A stretch of DNA of 64,000 bases from NCBI GenBank assembly GCA_001683735.1, contig LUGG01000020.1, positions 620,001-684,000 on the forward strand, read 5' to 3'. Positions within the stretch are counted from its first letter, which is position 1. Every line of letters begins with the position of its first letter. Below, piece after piece: positions 32,498 to 45,065 of this stretch. The DNA comes from Grifola frondosa. Lineage: Eukaryota; Basidiomycota; Agaricomycetes; Polyporales; Grifolaceae. A program made the position numbers and the translations under genes. A model generated the notes under the pieces. That model worked only from the letters and a program-made list of their open reading frames with translations. It ran no database searches and was not told the DNA's origin.

Positions 32498-35400
32498 CTA
32501 CTCTCCGTCATTTATAAGGAATCTTGTCAGGCCGTACATATTGTCCATCTCCAATGCTTCCTCGTCGGACTCATCATCGCGCTCTTCCCCCCGGATATGC
32601 CTTCCTCAGCTGAAGTGGCTCCATCATCATCCTCCCGATTGTCTAATCCCCATTCCGGAGAATCCACCGGCACGTCATCATGGTCTGTAACGTCTTCTCC
32701 ATTTGCATGTTCAGGAGCGTTCGGTATGGGTTGGAACACGGTGAGGTCCTGCTCGACTGCTTCTGAGGGTGTTGATGAGCTAACAGCGGACCTGCGGGCA
32801 TAGGTATGGCCAACTGCCATACCCCAATAATATCGCATGATCATGTCACGGTCCACAAACCTGCAGATAATTATGTCGATCAGACCTCTAAACTACTAGC
32901 CAAACAACAAACTCACCGATTCACATAGTATTTTTGCGCATCCGAAGCATCCTGTGCGATTGAAGACAATCCGATACCATCTGCATGCATTTGCCCATGC
33001 GTGTATGCCGGTATTATATGGCATCCCCGCAGGATATCAGCAGGATCGATGAATCCAAACGCGTCTTCGTCGTACATCGGCACAAAGCGAAGTAAGTCCA
33101 TCTTGAGACCACTCCAATTGATTGTCACGTCATCGATCACCTGGAACCACCGGACCCACAGGAAATCCATGCGGCGCGACCGAAAGTCAAGCATCCCGGA
33201 GCCTGTGTAAACCACATCGACGTGGAAGATTCCGAGGACACGAGCATACCAGAAAGGGTGAATGCCATGCTGTTCACCTTCTATCTCCACAAGACCCATG
33301 ACGTCACGATGAGAAGTGTTCGGGTTGATAACGTCTTGAGCACGGCGGACGTCGTAGGTCATGTAGTTTAGTCTGAGGATGTAATGCCTATAAATGCAGT
33401 CATTCTTGAAAAGAACACAATTCTGGTCTTCGGATACTTGTGCGTCATTAAGGTCCTCGACGCCCGTGCCGTTGCGATCAGATATCGCATTCACTGCGTC
33501 TTCTTCGCGGAGTTTAGCTTGAATTCGAGGCAGTAGATGTTGCCTAAGCTTAGGAAGAAAGTTCTACAAGACAATCAGGATTGATAATGGGCTTGTTAGT
33601 TTACTCACCATAACAGCCGGATCATCAGAATTCTTCAGGAGAAACGGTCCAAGGACCTCACGGTGATTCTGCGATTTTCCCATGTGGTAATGTTCGTTCG
33701 GAGAGTTGTCGATTTCCTCCTTAGGCGTGTCGGCTGCTCTGTTGTACCTATTGCAATGGCAGAATACGTGCTTGTCGACGTTCAATTTGTGTTAATTGCC
33801 TTACGAAGTGCTTTCGACTAGTCCGGCGATATCGTCCTTTCGACGTCCGGTGTTCTAGCTCTCCCTAAGTACGAAGAATGTTTAATAATATAGTACGTGG
33901 TACATTTTGACACTCACAGGCTGCGTAGAATATGAATCAGTTGTTCCATATCTTCTGATAGTCATGGTGTAGTCGCCAAGGGCATGATACTTGAATGTTT
34001 CAAGGTTCAGTGTCTTTGGGCGTCGAGCACTATCCGCTGCGGCATGAGAAGGGTTCGACGAAGCCTTTTCTTGACTTTGCTGTCTGGCCTGACGACTCGG
34101 CGTGAGGCAGCTTCCCGCACCGACTCACGGGTCTCGTACTGCACGCATGTGGTAGTGAGGAATGTTCGCGTTATCCGACCAACGTCAGCTGTGACGCCAT
34201 CCATCAGCTCGAGAGTTTGTCCGTGTGCATCCTAAGTTTTGCCAAGCCGTGCCATTGCGCAAAGACAAAGAGGAGGTCCATCAAGACTTTATTATGGGGC
34301 TCCGGTAGTAGACCTTCGAAAGCAGGGATAGAGCACTGCATCTATAAGTGAGAACAGGTCACAGCAATCGAGAATTACCATTACCTGGAGGATATCTTCG
34401 TAGTCATGGGCAGCAAGTTGTTTGAGTTCAGAACAGTTGCTAGAAAAACGTCTGATGGTGTCTCGACCGAAGGTGGGAGTTACTCGGAAACTTAAGAGGG
34501 GTTAATATGTAATACCACAATGCAGGAATCTCGGCTTACCGACGGTCCAGTTCTCTATACGCATCTTTGCTGATGCAGTCAAGGATTCGTAGCAGATGAA
34601 TAAAAACAGACTTCCATACTCCAAGCTCGACTTCATGCATGATATCATTGACTAACATCGGATGGAAATCGAATCCCAAAGGCCCCAGACGATCAGAAAA
34701 TGCATTCTAACAAAATGAATATCAATCTAAGCATAAACCAAAGACAATCATGAACGTACCGAGACTGGTACAAGAGATTCCTCCTTCAATAGGTTGTCGA
34801 TTACTGTACTGTTTACCGAGTAATTTTTGTCATAAATGAGTCGTCGTGCGTTCGACACCTTCCAACGACGAACATTATCGTCGACCCTGATTAACCGTAC
34901 ACGTGCTGACATGTCACTTGTTGTCCCCATGTTGGGTGCTTCGGATAATTGGATGAGGCATCGAGGACAAGGGCAACGGCCTAGATTTCGGATGCTGGCT
35001 ATTAGAATTCTGTAAATAAAGAGTATTGTTCGGACCGTCGAGGGGATGTTCAATATGATGAACTTGCCTTTCAGGATAGTCAGCTGAATACGTGAAAATG
35101 CGCGGGTAGAACCGCCGTTTAATTCCGTCACAACACGTCACAACTATACCGTGCTCATAAGCATCCAAAAACTCATCGTCAAGCAAGATCCTCCATTGTT
35201 CATGGAGTAGCTCACGGTGACAGTGAGCCATGAACGCGTCCGTAGGTCCTTTCCCGGCACTGTGAGATGCGACGAAATCTTTGAAGTCTTCCGGAAGCTG
35301 CAGGCACGTTGCAAAGTCAGTCTGAATGAGAAGAATGAATATTATGTGGCTCACCGTCTTGAAATATGCAATGTGAGAGCAAAGATTGCATGAGGGTTTA

Positions 35401-36728
35401 CAACGTCGATACTTCGAGTCATTACCAAACGAACAATACAAAGGCCATAGTTTGGCGTTTCCGAAAGATGTCAGATGGGTTGCGTCGGATGCGAACATTA
35501 AGCCAACCACTACGCGTGGCAGTGTGCATCCGGGCTCTCCAGGGGAGTCTTGTAACGCACGATGGGCGTCCAGGAAGGCCGAGGAGCTGTATAGCTCGCC
35601 TAAACGCGCACCGGTTCTGGGTGGTCCTCACGATGCCAATGCACTTCGAACGGTTCATAATGGAAAAAATTATCTTGTTGGTAGTTGAGAATCTTTTCTT
35701 TAACAACCGCGACGATGGAACGATGGTAGAACTCGTCCACAGAGAAGTTAATAGGACCAGGCGATGGCGTCTTGCTGTGAAAGGGTACGGAGATTGTCAC
35801 AGAGTCCTTCACCCATCCATCATCTTCGTCGAACCACTGTCCATCATTGCATTCATGTTGTCCCAATATTCGATTGATTTGATCCCAGGACGAATGCTGT
35901 ATATGGGAGGGATGAAAGACCGGGTCTCCGACGATGCCTAACAGGTGCTTGAAATCGTCTTGCGATTTTTGTACGCTGCCATTCCAGTACCATTCGCCCA
36001 GAAGGAAGGAGCTTCTGTTCGATATGGATGGAAGACATTTGAGGAGGCGGAGGGGGGGTTGAGTCGGAATGCATAGAAGATGGCTCGAAACATGAAGATG
36101 AGAGATCATGCAATGAGAAACTGTCCTCGGGGTCGTGGTCAGGAAAGCTCGTAGCGTAGTATGTACGACTGAGCCCGAAAGCATTGAGAGGACTGCGCAG
36201 AAACGTCAGAATACGATTTCCGACTGATTGGGTGGCGGCAGAGAACCCTCCTGGGCCAGCACTATCCACATCCTGTGATGGCTGCTCAACAGGCGGGATC
36301 CTTTGGGAAATCTGGGGAGGGAGAGCAGACGCAGGCTCAGGGAGTATGTCGCGATAGCGTTTTGGCAATCGGCGGTTGCGGCGAGGTCTTTTTGATGCCG
36401 ATGGAAGAGCCTCATCCAAAGCCGGTGCTACGGCATCGCTGACTGGGAGAGCACGTTGCTGCTCATATTGTTTGTTAGCATGATCGCATTGAGTATTGTA
36501 TTTACTCACATCGTTCAGAGAGACAGCGTCGAGGTCCTGTGGTGCCTCATCACGGCCTACCACAAGTCGGCGCTTTCTCCCCGCGATAGCTTCCGCGCCT
36601 TAGACAGTGCGGACGCCAGACGTTTCTTGCCTCTCGTGCATCTCTTCTGATGGGTCGTGAAATTATTGGGGAGCGATAAACTTTTGCCCGCAGTTGTCGC
36701 ATGACAACACCGAGGATGACTCAAGCAT
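32498..36728 (-). pseudogene. Plavaka-type DNA transposase (CMC group)
   Basis: Multi-exon gene starting MLESSSVLSCDNCGQKF at 36728, an N-terminal zinc-finger-like segment. In order: RRLPKRYRDILPEP (36350), FLLGEWYWNGS (35980), DNFFHYEPFEV (35660), MFASDATHLTSFGNAKLWP (35470), SCNLCSHIAYF (35380), DDEFLDAYEHGIVV (35170), RNLGRCPCPRC (34970), LGPLGFDFHPMLVNDIMHE (34650), SIPAFEGLLPEPHNKV (34310), KYHALGDYTMTIRRYGT (33970), HYHMGKSQNH (33680), FWYARVLGIFHV (33250), and DRDMIMRYYWG near the end. This is the full course of a Plavaka transposase. Three frame changes lie at poly-C or poly-G runs (about 36680, 36055, 32590) and another near 36590. It may therefore be near-intact with sequence errors, or a young pseudogene. 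Confidence 0.85.
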
Positions 36729-36985
36729 TTTGGGCGGTGGGGTGGGTCAAGGGCGCATGCAGAGGATAAGTGTCGGCATCACCAAATACTGAGGAGGCTG
36801 ACCTGGAACGGCTGTGACGCTTGTATCCGAATGAATGGTACGTTCTTGGAGGCTCGAATGAGCCAAGCGCGTCGGCAGTCACGCATACATAGCGCTGCGT
36901 TCCCAGCACTGTCGTCACACCATAATTATCGTGACTGTATGTCGAACCCTGTGACAGGGATAGTTCCGCGGTGCTAACGCTGTGT
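36722..36985 (-). CDS. Small ORF overlapping the transposase start
   Basis: A minus-strand frame of about 85 codons (STAELSLSQGSTYSHD ... PTAQNA) with protein-like composition (Tyr, Ser, Arg, Pro) follows an AG acceptor at about 36985. Its TGA overlaps the transposase ATG by a few bases. It may be an upstream exon or a short leader ORF. No family recognised. Confidence 0.3.
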
Positions 36986-37013
36986 CACTGTTCAAAAAAT
37001 CAGCTTAAGTATA

Positions 37014-37727
37014 GTGAAGGAAGGCATGCAATGGTCTGACAGCGTTACCTCCCCGATGCCAGCTGATAGACCGCTGACAGATGGTCGCTCCAGATATTGC
37101 GCTGTTCGACCCGCTAGGCGCCTCATCTCCACTTATGCTCATGAATTTCAAGTGGTCCTCACTGTCGAGTTAGAAGAGGTAAGTGACAATCGCCCCAAAT
37201 AACTGAAGAATGACTAACTGGTAGATTAATTAGCAAGCAGCTGAAATCAAGCACCTCCAACGGCTCCAAAGTCAGACTGCCGGGAGCTCGCGAAGCTGAA
37301 AGATCGATTCAAAGAAGTAAGCGTCAGCCTTCGGTGATAATCATTGAACTCACACCAACTAGTTTTGCATAGCCAGGGATGAGGTGTTGATTTGTGGTGT
37401 TTGCAAGCAGCCAGTTACGAGGCGTTTCGTGTAAGATTTATACCACTTCAATGATGATATCGATGACTAATGCCATGGGTACAGACTGGCGGAATGCGAT
37501 CATTCCTTTTGTAGGGGCTGTCTGATTGGTTGGTTCGAGGCATCTATGCGCGAGCAGTTGAACGCTTGCCCCATCATACCACAGCATTTCTGCCACGAGA
37601 ACTTCAAGATGAGCCTGCTGTGCTGCAACTGCTAAACAACCAGTGTCAGTTCCGTCCGACATACCGTTGTCCTCTGTGTAGGGCAGAAGTAACCGCCCTC
37701 CATGCTCAGACAGATGCATGAACGACC
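37014..37727 (+). pseudogene. Coiled-coil RING-finger protein (E3 ligase-like)
   Basis: Transcribed divergently from the transposase. A coiled-coil exon (QAAEIKHLQRLQSQTA, then CRELAKLKDRFKE in another frame) precedes a RING domain: ICGVC at about 37390, CDHSFCRGC at about 37500, CPLC at about 37675. All eight zinc ligands of a C3HC4 RING are present, over two introns with GT-AG ends. Two one-base shifts (about 37290 and 37530) break the frame. RING proteins of this shape are ubiquitin ligases; the substrate is unknown. A link with the neighbouring transposon is inferred from position only. Confidence 0.65.
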
Positions 37728-38050
37728 TTGTTGACGCCATAGGCTTAGCATTTGACGGCTATGCTGAGATCTCTCAACCGATGGGCGATGTTCGGCAAGA
37801 ATGGAGGTGCTTCTTTGTAGCCTAGACTGTAGAATCGGTCTCCCCGATATTATGATGGTACGGCGAAATACAAGAGTTAAGGATATTGATAGGGACAGAT
37901 ACATCATAGAAGAACAGCAAAGACAAGAACGCGGAAGACAGAAGAAGCCTGGAGGACTGTTGTACAATTCAGATATGAAGCTACTTCCTGGTTCTTGATC
38001 ATGAATGGGTGACCGCGCTTGCATCGGTGGTTCGTACTCACCAACATATA

Positions 38051-38660
38051 TCAGACCAGACTTCCGACTGTGTAACGACACGAACCGGGGTCGCCTCGCG
38101 TGTACAAAGCAGTGACTCGTGTGTTCTCGATCGGAGGAAGAAGGCCTTGATCTAAAGTCAAGAATTTCATCCCTTGCTGGACATCCTGTTTATTGCCAGC
38201 GCCTCCTTCAACAGCGCCTGAACAGCCGCGAACCCACGAATACAGCCGCTGTCGGCAGTCACTAAGTCTCTTGCACAACAGCTTCTCCTCCTTCTGCAAG
38301 GCCAATAGATCAACCATGGCATCTCGAACATCCGGCAATATGGATTTATCGACGCAGCGGTCTATGCCCTAATTGACATTGGTAAACGTAATGCAAATTG
38401 CAATGATGCTAAGTGAAGATACATGCGCTAGTAACAATGAGCTTGTCAGCTTCTTCGTCAACCCCATCTAATGTGCCCTCAGAAAGAAGGGCGGAAGCTG
38501 GTAACGGAGTGAATGCGAATGTTCGGGAGGCATTTAATAGTGAGCGGCTAGATCCGGAGACAGAGGACACCGTTGAGGGTGGCACAGATGAGAGCGGCGC
38601 CGCTGGCCCAGGGTGCGTAGTATCACCGGAAGTAGGCATCGTGTCAGCTACTGAAGCCAT
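38051..38660 (-). CDS. Hypothetical two-exon protein
   Basis: Exon 1 (MASVADTMPTSGDTT, 38660 to about 38427) is rich in Ser, Pro and Thr. Exon 2 (GIDRCVDKSILPDVRDAM, then LQKEEKLLCKRLSDC) is helical and charged. The frame joins only if the intron uses a GC donor (AGC|GCATGT), which is rare but known. A downstream frame at about 37830-38080 may be another exon. Convergent with the RING gene. No family recognised. Confidence 0.4.
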
Positions 38661-39528
38661 CGGAAAATCAATGAGAGGAATTTCGAAATAAAGATACGGA
38701 TACTCAACGGAGGGTTTACAAGGGGGGAGGAGAGCAACGGTGGGTTTTGCAACGGCACGAACCCGTCACCTTAAGTAGATCCGTCCAAGCGGAGAATGAA
38801 CACGAATGATCATCATCTCCACGGTCACAAACAGAAAAGGAATCTCACCAGTGATACGACTGACTTATAAGGCCTTAAGGGCTGGAAGTGAACACATGTA
38901 TCAACAGATTAATTGACCCCTAAAAAACTCGGCAGGTCCTCGGCATTTCTGCGATAAGCTACATCACTTGTGAAGTCCAATTTATTCTATTAATGTAATC
39001 GTGCGCTTGTGAAAAATAGTGTTGTGCCCGCGGCTTCAAGGGATTTCGGCTCGGCTCAACCACAACTACAGCTTAGCCAGGCAGATGGTTAAGTCAGTAC
39101 TGAGTTGTAGTAACAATTAATGAAAAATGTACTGTCATATAAGGTCGCATACTGCAATATCATCCCTGCGGCGACGAAGAAGCCATGCGGACCTCGTCTA
39201 TCTCTCCAGATGACACATAATCGAATGACATATTGAGATCCCGTGCTCGTAGAGAAAATGGGCGACACACCTTACAAGTTTGGCCATGATCAGGAGTCGC
39301 TCACCGCATCTACGTCGAGTACTGCAACGTGCGCGTGCGCGCACCGGACGACCCAAACGAGGGGGTCATGGACTCGAGCCGGCCGTGCCCTCGGCCGTGG
39401 AGGTGCACAAGCGGACCGCTGATGGAGAGCGCCGAGGCATTCCGCCGAGGCGGATGCGGTCGTCGCGGTCTGGGCCTGAACGCGGACTGGGAGACGGAGG
39501 GGTATGACCGCAGACACTTGCGCCGCAT
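38661..39528. other. Spacer
   Basis: No supported gene. Open frames at 39280-39530 on both strands are GC-rich shadows without motif. Confidence 0.35.
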
Positions 39529-39770
39529 TCATGATCGGCGGACTTCCTGCACGGCCTCCAGTGTCAACTTCACATTCAGCGCTCCAATGTTCTCCTTCAG
39601 GGTCTGCACAAAAATACGGTCAGCATCCCGCTTGCGAAAGGATGTTGCTGAGAGGGAGGCATACGGCAATCTTGGTGGTTCCTGGGATGGGGACGATGTT
39701 GTTGCACTGGGAGAGCAGCTATGAGAGTGCAACCTGTGCGGCGGTCGCGCCGTGCCTCTCGCCCACCCTT
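39529..39770 (-). pseudogene. Aldo/keto reductase, C-terminal remnant
   Basis: NAD(P)H-dependent aldo/keto reductases. On the minus strand: HGATAAQVALS, a TAG where the family has Trp, then IVPIPGTTKI (cofactor-binding loop), an intron-like gap, and LKENIGALNVKLTLEAV with a TGA at 39529. Only the last quarter of the barrel is present; no upstream part (the catalytic Tyr region) was found. Confidence 0.7.
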
Positions 39771-41475
39771 TGTTGTCCGGAAGCAATCGGCGACCGTATT
39801 CTTGCGCTTGTGTTTCTTCACGCCACTGAATGAGCGACTACTCTCTTCTGACTCGCTATCCTCATCCTCGTCAACACCTAGCAGAGTCAGATGGTCCAGC
39901 GCGAACCGTCGCTGAAGAACCAATTCGTCAGTTCAGATCATACAAGAATATTACAGATAATACCTACGAGGATTGCATCATGGATCGTGAAACCAACGTC
40001 CAACTTTTCACCAGGGCCTCCTAGCTTGTACTTTTGTGGCATCATGTAGGTGAAGTCAGTGAGCGAAGTTTTCGAGCGACCTTCGATACTCTTGCGGAGC
40101 TGGAGGGATACACGGTTAGCTAAAACAGACACACAGCGGGCACCAGACGAGCGCAGTACACACCGCGCGGCATGCTCCTCGAGCGACCGCACGGCCCTCC
40201 ACAGGGCGGGAGACGTGGTGGTTGATGCGGGATGCGGGTCGCGGGCGAGGAGTGGTGCTGTGCTGCGTGCGAGGGAGGGCGCCGCTAGTAGACTTGCCTC
40301 GGTCGGGGGTATGGGAGTGCATGCTCGCAGGCGGGCACATACACGGTGTTGAGAACGAAATAACCTTGCTGTCGTGGGGCTAATGCTCCCGCAAAGACGC
40401 GCACGGTATCCCTACTCTCCGCTGCTGGCAGGCGCCAGACACGAAGTGCACGGGGGCCACCTCGACCCCGCATCTGCAGAATCTAGCGCGGCATCATGAG
40501 TTCGAATTCAGGGGCTCATCTGGTAGTTTGGTGTTGCGGCGTGCAGCGCAGCGCATGCATGGCGGGAGCGGGATACATCGTCCAGATCGCCTCGGGCGCG
40601 GAGCACGCACCGACAAAATCCATTGGTTCTATAAATTCTATGAGTTTGTTCTCAACGGTTATGTTCGCACAACATCCGCCGGAGCACACGACGAACCGCA
40701 ATTCAGACAAAGAACATACCAAGTGTCACAGATGCAAATCACAGAAAGGATTGACGAAGACGACGAAGTGCTGAACATAAATATCACTCGATGCACTCAA
40801 GCTGACACGAACGACCAAATGGATGCGTTCAATATACAATCTGTAGGACTGTGTTAGAAAATAAGCTCACCGAGTAAAACAATATGCCACAGGCTGTGAT
40901 AATGCACATTTCCAACACTCCCTGAGGCCTCATGGTCAGTACTCAGTACTCAGTCTGTGCCATACGTACTGACACACGTGTTGACCAGCACTGACTTTCC
41001 AATTAAATTTCTTGTGGGCAATATTCTACTCTACCCAAGGCTCGCGCGTCCGAGTCATTGCTAGCTGGTAAGTCTGCGACGGCTGTTCAATGTGGACGAG
41101 CGGAATCAAGTCAATGTCGTATTCGTATAAGCCGAACAGAGCAACAAAGTCCACAACAGGAAAAGCTCGCTCGGTCACGTGCCTCCCTTCGGGCCCTCTG
41201 TGGCGGGTCGTTTGCACTTGTTGCGCGTGTAAGTGGCTTTAATACTGTGACTGGCTTTAATAGTTTGATGTTTGATCATATTCTTCGCACTGCTCTGCTT
41301 GGTTTTCTCTTGCGTCGGGGCTGCGTATGAGCTACGAACGGGCCGCTTGGAAGCCATCAACGGACCGCTGGGAAGACCATTGTTGGGGAATTGAGTTGGG
41401 AATTGAACCGTGGGTGGGATCCGGTATGTAGTTGTGTATGTTGATAATTCGGCGGGCTTGTTGTGCACTCCCATC
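39771..41475. other. Mixed coding fragments, unresolved
   Basis: A minus-strand piece at about 39940-40190 (SKTSLTDFTYMMPQKYKLGG) and a charged piece at about 39780-39900 (VDEDEDSESEESSR) look coding and may belong to one broken gene I do not recognise. The rest shows only GC-rich frames on both strands. Confidence 0.3.
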
Positions 41476-42602
41476 ATGCTGGATCTCCTCCCACTGCAGG
41501 CGGCGCACCTGATCAATGTTCTCAAGTTTACTATCAGTCGCCTGGAATATGCGGTGGATCATGGCAAGGAGGATACCATCGCTTCTGCGCGTGCAGCGTT
41601 TGCGTTGGGGTTGGCGTGGGCGAACGATATTACCGCCGGTAAGTTACCTTTAGAGATGTTGGGTGTGTTAGTGATTGATTCCATCCATTCGAACGTGTTT
41701 GCAGGTGCACCTGGTGTCGTGATCCTGGGCGGATCGATTCTCCTGATGTTGGGGATGCTCTTCGGGTTGCAGATGCTTCTCATGAGGCCAATGTTATTCC
41801 CGTAGCAAATGCGCCTCGCAAATCGGGCGGGGTTCATGTTCGTCGTGCTCGCCGCCGATCCGAGCACCGTGCCCGCGTTGATGCTATGGTGGTGGCTGAC
41901 GGTGCTGGTGTGACCGACGGTGCTGGTGTGGGTGAGGCTGCTGGTGTGGCCGATACCGCAGGGCTGGGCGGTGTCACTGGTGTGGCCGATAACGCAGGGG
42001 TAGGCAGTGTCGCTAATGTGGTGGACACTGTGGGTGAGGTAGTCGATACCGGTGTGGTGGATGGTTATGTTGCAGAGGTTGTTGATGTTCAAGCCGACAT
42101 CCCTGATCCCGTTGCGGAGGCCGTAGATGATGGGTCGTCAGAGACATGCGAATCCGACGCAGCTACAGAGACCGACGTGGACGAATTGGAGGTAAGTAAC
42201 CTCCTGAACAGTATGTGTTCTCCTGCTTATGTACTATTTATTTCATATATCGAGAGTGTTGAAGGACATCCCAACCGTGATGCAGAGCTGGATGCTGTTC
42301 GCGAGGCGCCGTTGCATGCACGCGATAACGTATCTGCAACTGTGAAAGCGGATTGCGTGAAATTGTGGGAGTCGCTGATGGAATATGAAGCACTGCAAGC
42401 GGACTGCAAGGTGATGGGTACAATTATGTGTGTGAGATTGGAATACTAACGGGCGTTGCCAGCGGGAGAACTTGAGCGTGAAGACATGGCCGGTAGAGAT
42501 CTCCGACTGGATGCAGCGCAGACGGAAGCCGACGGGCGGTCCGAAACGTCTCAATGTAGCAGAGTTCGGGTGCGGGTGGAGACAGTGGTGGTGGCGGATT
42601 AA
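41476..42602 (+). CDS. Hypothetical four-exon protein with Gly-Val-Ala-Asp repeats
   Basis: Model: exons 41476-41638, 41773-42191, 42255-42417 and 42463-42602 (stop TAA). The frame is continuous across all three junctions, and a CTAAC branch-like site precedes the last acceptor. Exon 1 is helical (RLEYAVDHGKEDTIASARAA). Exon 2 has a basic patch (RRARRRSEHRARV) and then about 12 imperfect repeats of a DGAGV/ADTAGLGGV type, followed by an acidic stretch. Exons 3-4 are charged and helical. No signal peptide. The start could lie further upstream. Function unknown. Confidence 0.55.
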
Positions 42603-43689
42603 CCCGGAATGGAGGCAAATGGCATCACCGGAGTTGAGTTTGGAGCCGGGCACTGATATTGCTGACTGGGCACCCGTCGACAAGGGCAGCAACAGCAGGA
42701 TTCGTATGGCGGTATTGTCTCTTTTTTGATGGGCTCCGCACGATGTTATCGATACGAATTCCAACTGGGCGAAGTCCGTCGCGGACGTTTCTTTCGTTGT
42801 TCAAGATATGGTGCGTTTGCGGAAGATCGTGCCCGATGACATGTAAGCATGGTTGATGTGCGCGAGGCATGTTTTCTGATTGGGGATACCTAGGCGTAAA
42901 GGAAAATGCTCTTCTTACGCCACGAAGCGAAGGAAGTCCACCACAGTGCTCTCGTCTTCTAGGAAAAAGTGAGTTGCTGATTGTTTGATGTTGATATTCA
43001 CGCTTAATGAGACCACAGATGCCGCGTGACGTCGTAAACCGTGTGCTCAGGTGGAAACAGTATGTATGAAGGTGTTCGCTTTTGTCAAGTCCTCAATGAT
43101 TTCCATATAAACAGTATGTATGTAGTTTTTGAAATTTGGCGTGGTGTGGAAATACGAATGCCATGTACGTTGCTCTCCTGACTTTCTACACGTTGTCGTG
43201 TATTTCCAGCGATCGGTATTAAACAACCACTACTTTTACCAAACAATCAAAAGACTATCTGACGAGAGTAATATTTGTTTTATAGCGAGGGGTTATTTCC
43301 TAGAAATGACGGGTGCACCAAGCTTGACGGGGTTTCCTACTTTTCCGGACAGAGGCTCAGTCGAGTTCGGTTGTGAAAGCGTACTTTCTACTTTTCACAA
43401 GGATCACAATGCTCTGTGGTTTCGTTCTACGGTGTTCGATTACTCGAAATATACCTATGGGGACTAGAAACAATAGCAAGGCTTGACTTAAATAGCTTGC
43501 TCTGTCAGTACACTACAAACTTCCTACAAAGTCACTGCCTTGGTGCAGTACTTTGCTACTACGACGAATTCCGCTTGGTGAATGGGGAAATGCTCCTGGA
43601 CTTCTTTCCAGAGACTTATACTCCTCAATCCACTCACAGGACAACTATCCAAACAATAACAAACTCTTTCTTAACACTGCTCACCTGGT
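42603..43689. other. Spacer
   Basis: No gene supported; short frames at 43129-43467 and 43416-43727 lack motifs. Confidence 0.35.
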
Positions 43690-43975
43690 GCCTTTGCGAC
43701 AGGGCTTCTGTCCTAACAAAGGTCTGACAACTAATCTGCCTAAACTTGCGCTCCCAAAGTCTCTTGCTTTGGCAAGCTAACAATCTAGGTCAGTAACTTC
43801 TGATCTTCTTTTCCTAACCTTGTGCTTCCAGAATCTCTTGTCTGGACAGTTGACAATTTAGGTAACTTCCTTTGCGACAGAACTCTGTCCTAACAAAGGT
43901 CTTGACAATCTTCAACCTTTTGCCTGAACTTGCACTTCCAAAGTCTCTTGCTTTGGCAAGTTAACAATCCAGGTC
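43690..43975. repeat. Alternating hairpin-forming repeats
   Basis: Two units alternate with a period of about 180 bp. Unit A is built on GACAG...CTGTC near 43700 and 43875. Unit B has CCAAAG and CTTTGG stems nested in ACTTG...CAAGT near 43750 and 43935, with a degenerate copy near 43825. Each is a short inverted repeat. Confidence 0.6.
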
Positions 43976-44148
43976 AATACTTAGTAAGCAGATGGGCCTA
44001 GGCAATACTTCTGATGTGCCTCAAGTTAAGAGAAAGAATATAAATTGTGAGGGAGTGCTACTGAGGGAGGAATCTGGGGGGGGAAGAATATATTCGAATG
44101 ATTTGGGCGATTTTTCGCTCGCCCTTATATACCCTCCTGAATCCTTCC

Positions 44149-44175
44149 ATTCTATTCTATTCTATTCTATTCTAT
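44149..44175. repeat. TTCTA microsatellite
   Basis: Five uninterrupted TTCTA units, just downstream of CCCTTATATACCC (a TATA-like box at about 44122). Confidence 0.85.
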
Positions 44176-44559
44176 GGCTGACTAATCCCCTTCTTGCTTA
44201 CCAATCCACTCCCAATGCTTACCAATCCACCAATTTTCCTGCTGACGAATGGCTTTTGGAAGTTGCTGGAAGCATCTCTAACCTGCTAGTATTTTCTGCA
44301 CAGTTCTGTCTCCTTCTGGACAATTCTCCCAGGTTCTATAAGTCCCTAGGATGTTCTCCATGATCCTATGTTATTCTGGAATCTGTCAGAATATTCTGGA
44401 AATTTCCTTGAGCTTCTGGATTATTCCAGGACATTCTGAAGTAGAAATTTCGATTAAAGTCCTTCTTTTGAAGACTGTATTCTTCTGGAAGGTTCCGGAA
44501 ACTTCTTCTCTGCTAGGTTATTCCGGAATGTTCATGAATATGAAGCCACAGGTCTATTT

Positions 44560-45065
44560 GTCCATGTCACAGTTGCCACAGTGTCCATTTGCTGATCCAA
44601 TCCAGATTATATGATATGGATTTGGTGAAATGTGCTGAGTAATGACAAATGTGTGCAAATAGAGAGGAATGGGATAAGTCTTTGCATAGCATAGATGTGT
44701 CCCTAATTATCCTGCACTTTCTTTTGCAGCTTGCTTCTTTATCATTATTTTCTTCATCATGGAAACTCGCAAGGGTATGCTGTCTCGATGATGTGGTTTC
44801 CATCCTATCTTCTGACCAATCTGATAACTCCTTTTCTGCCATGCTCTCTTTCCTGCAGGTCTTTGTATTACCGGCTTGGGTGGGGGAGCGTAAAGGCCAT
44901 CTTCTAATTCTTCATCGATATGCTCTTCTGATTTCTCACTTTCTTCTGCTATAGTCTCCTCTTCTAATGCGTTAGTGTCTTCATAAGTGACACTTTGAGA
45001 GAGAGGGTGTTCATATAGAGAACTGCTTGGAATCATGACGAAAGTTGGGAGTAACTGACAGTGGA
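44560..45065 (-). CDS. Hypothetical acidic protein
   Basis: A minus-strand frame starts MIPSSSLYEHPLSQS at about 45040 and is acidic (EEETIAEESEKSEEH). It changes frame near 44860, where CTGCAG could be an acceptor, into a second coding-like frame (MAEKELSDWSEDR, then RKCRIIRDTSM) that ends at 44567. Function unknown; the exon junction is not proven. Confidence 0.3.
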
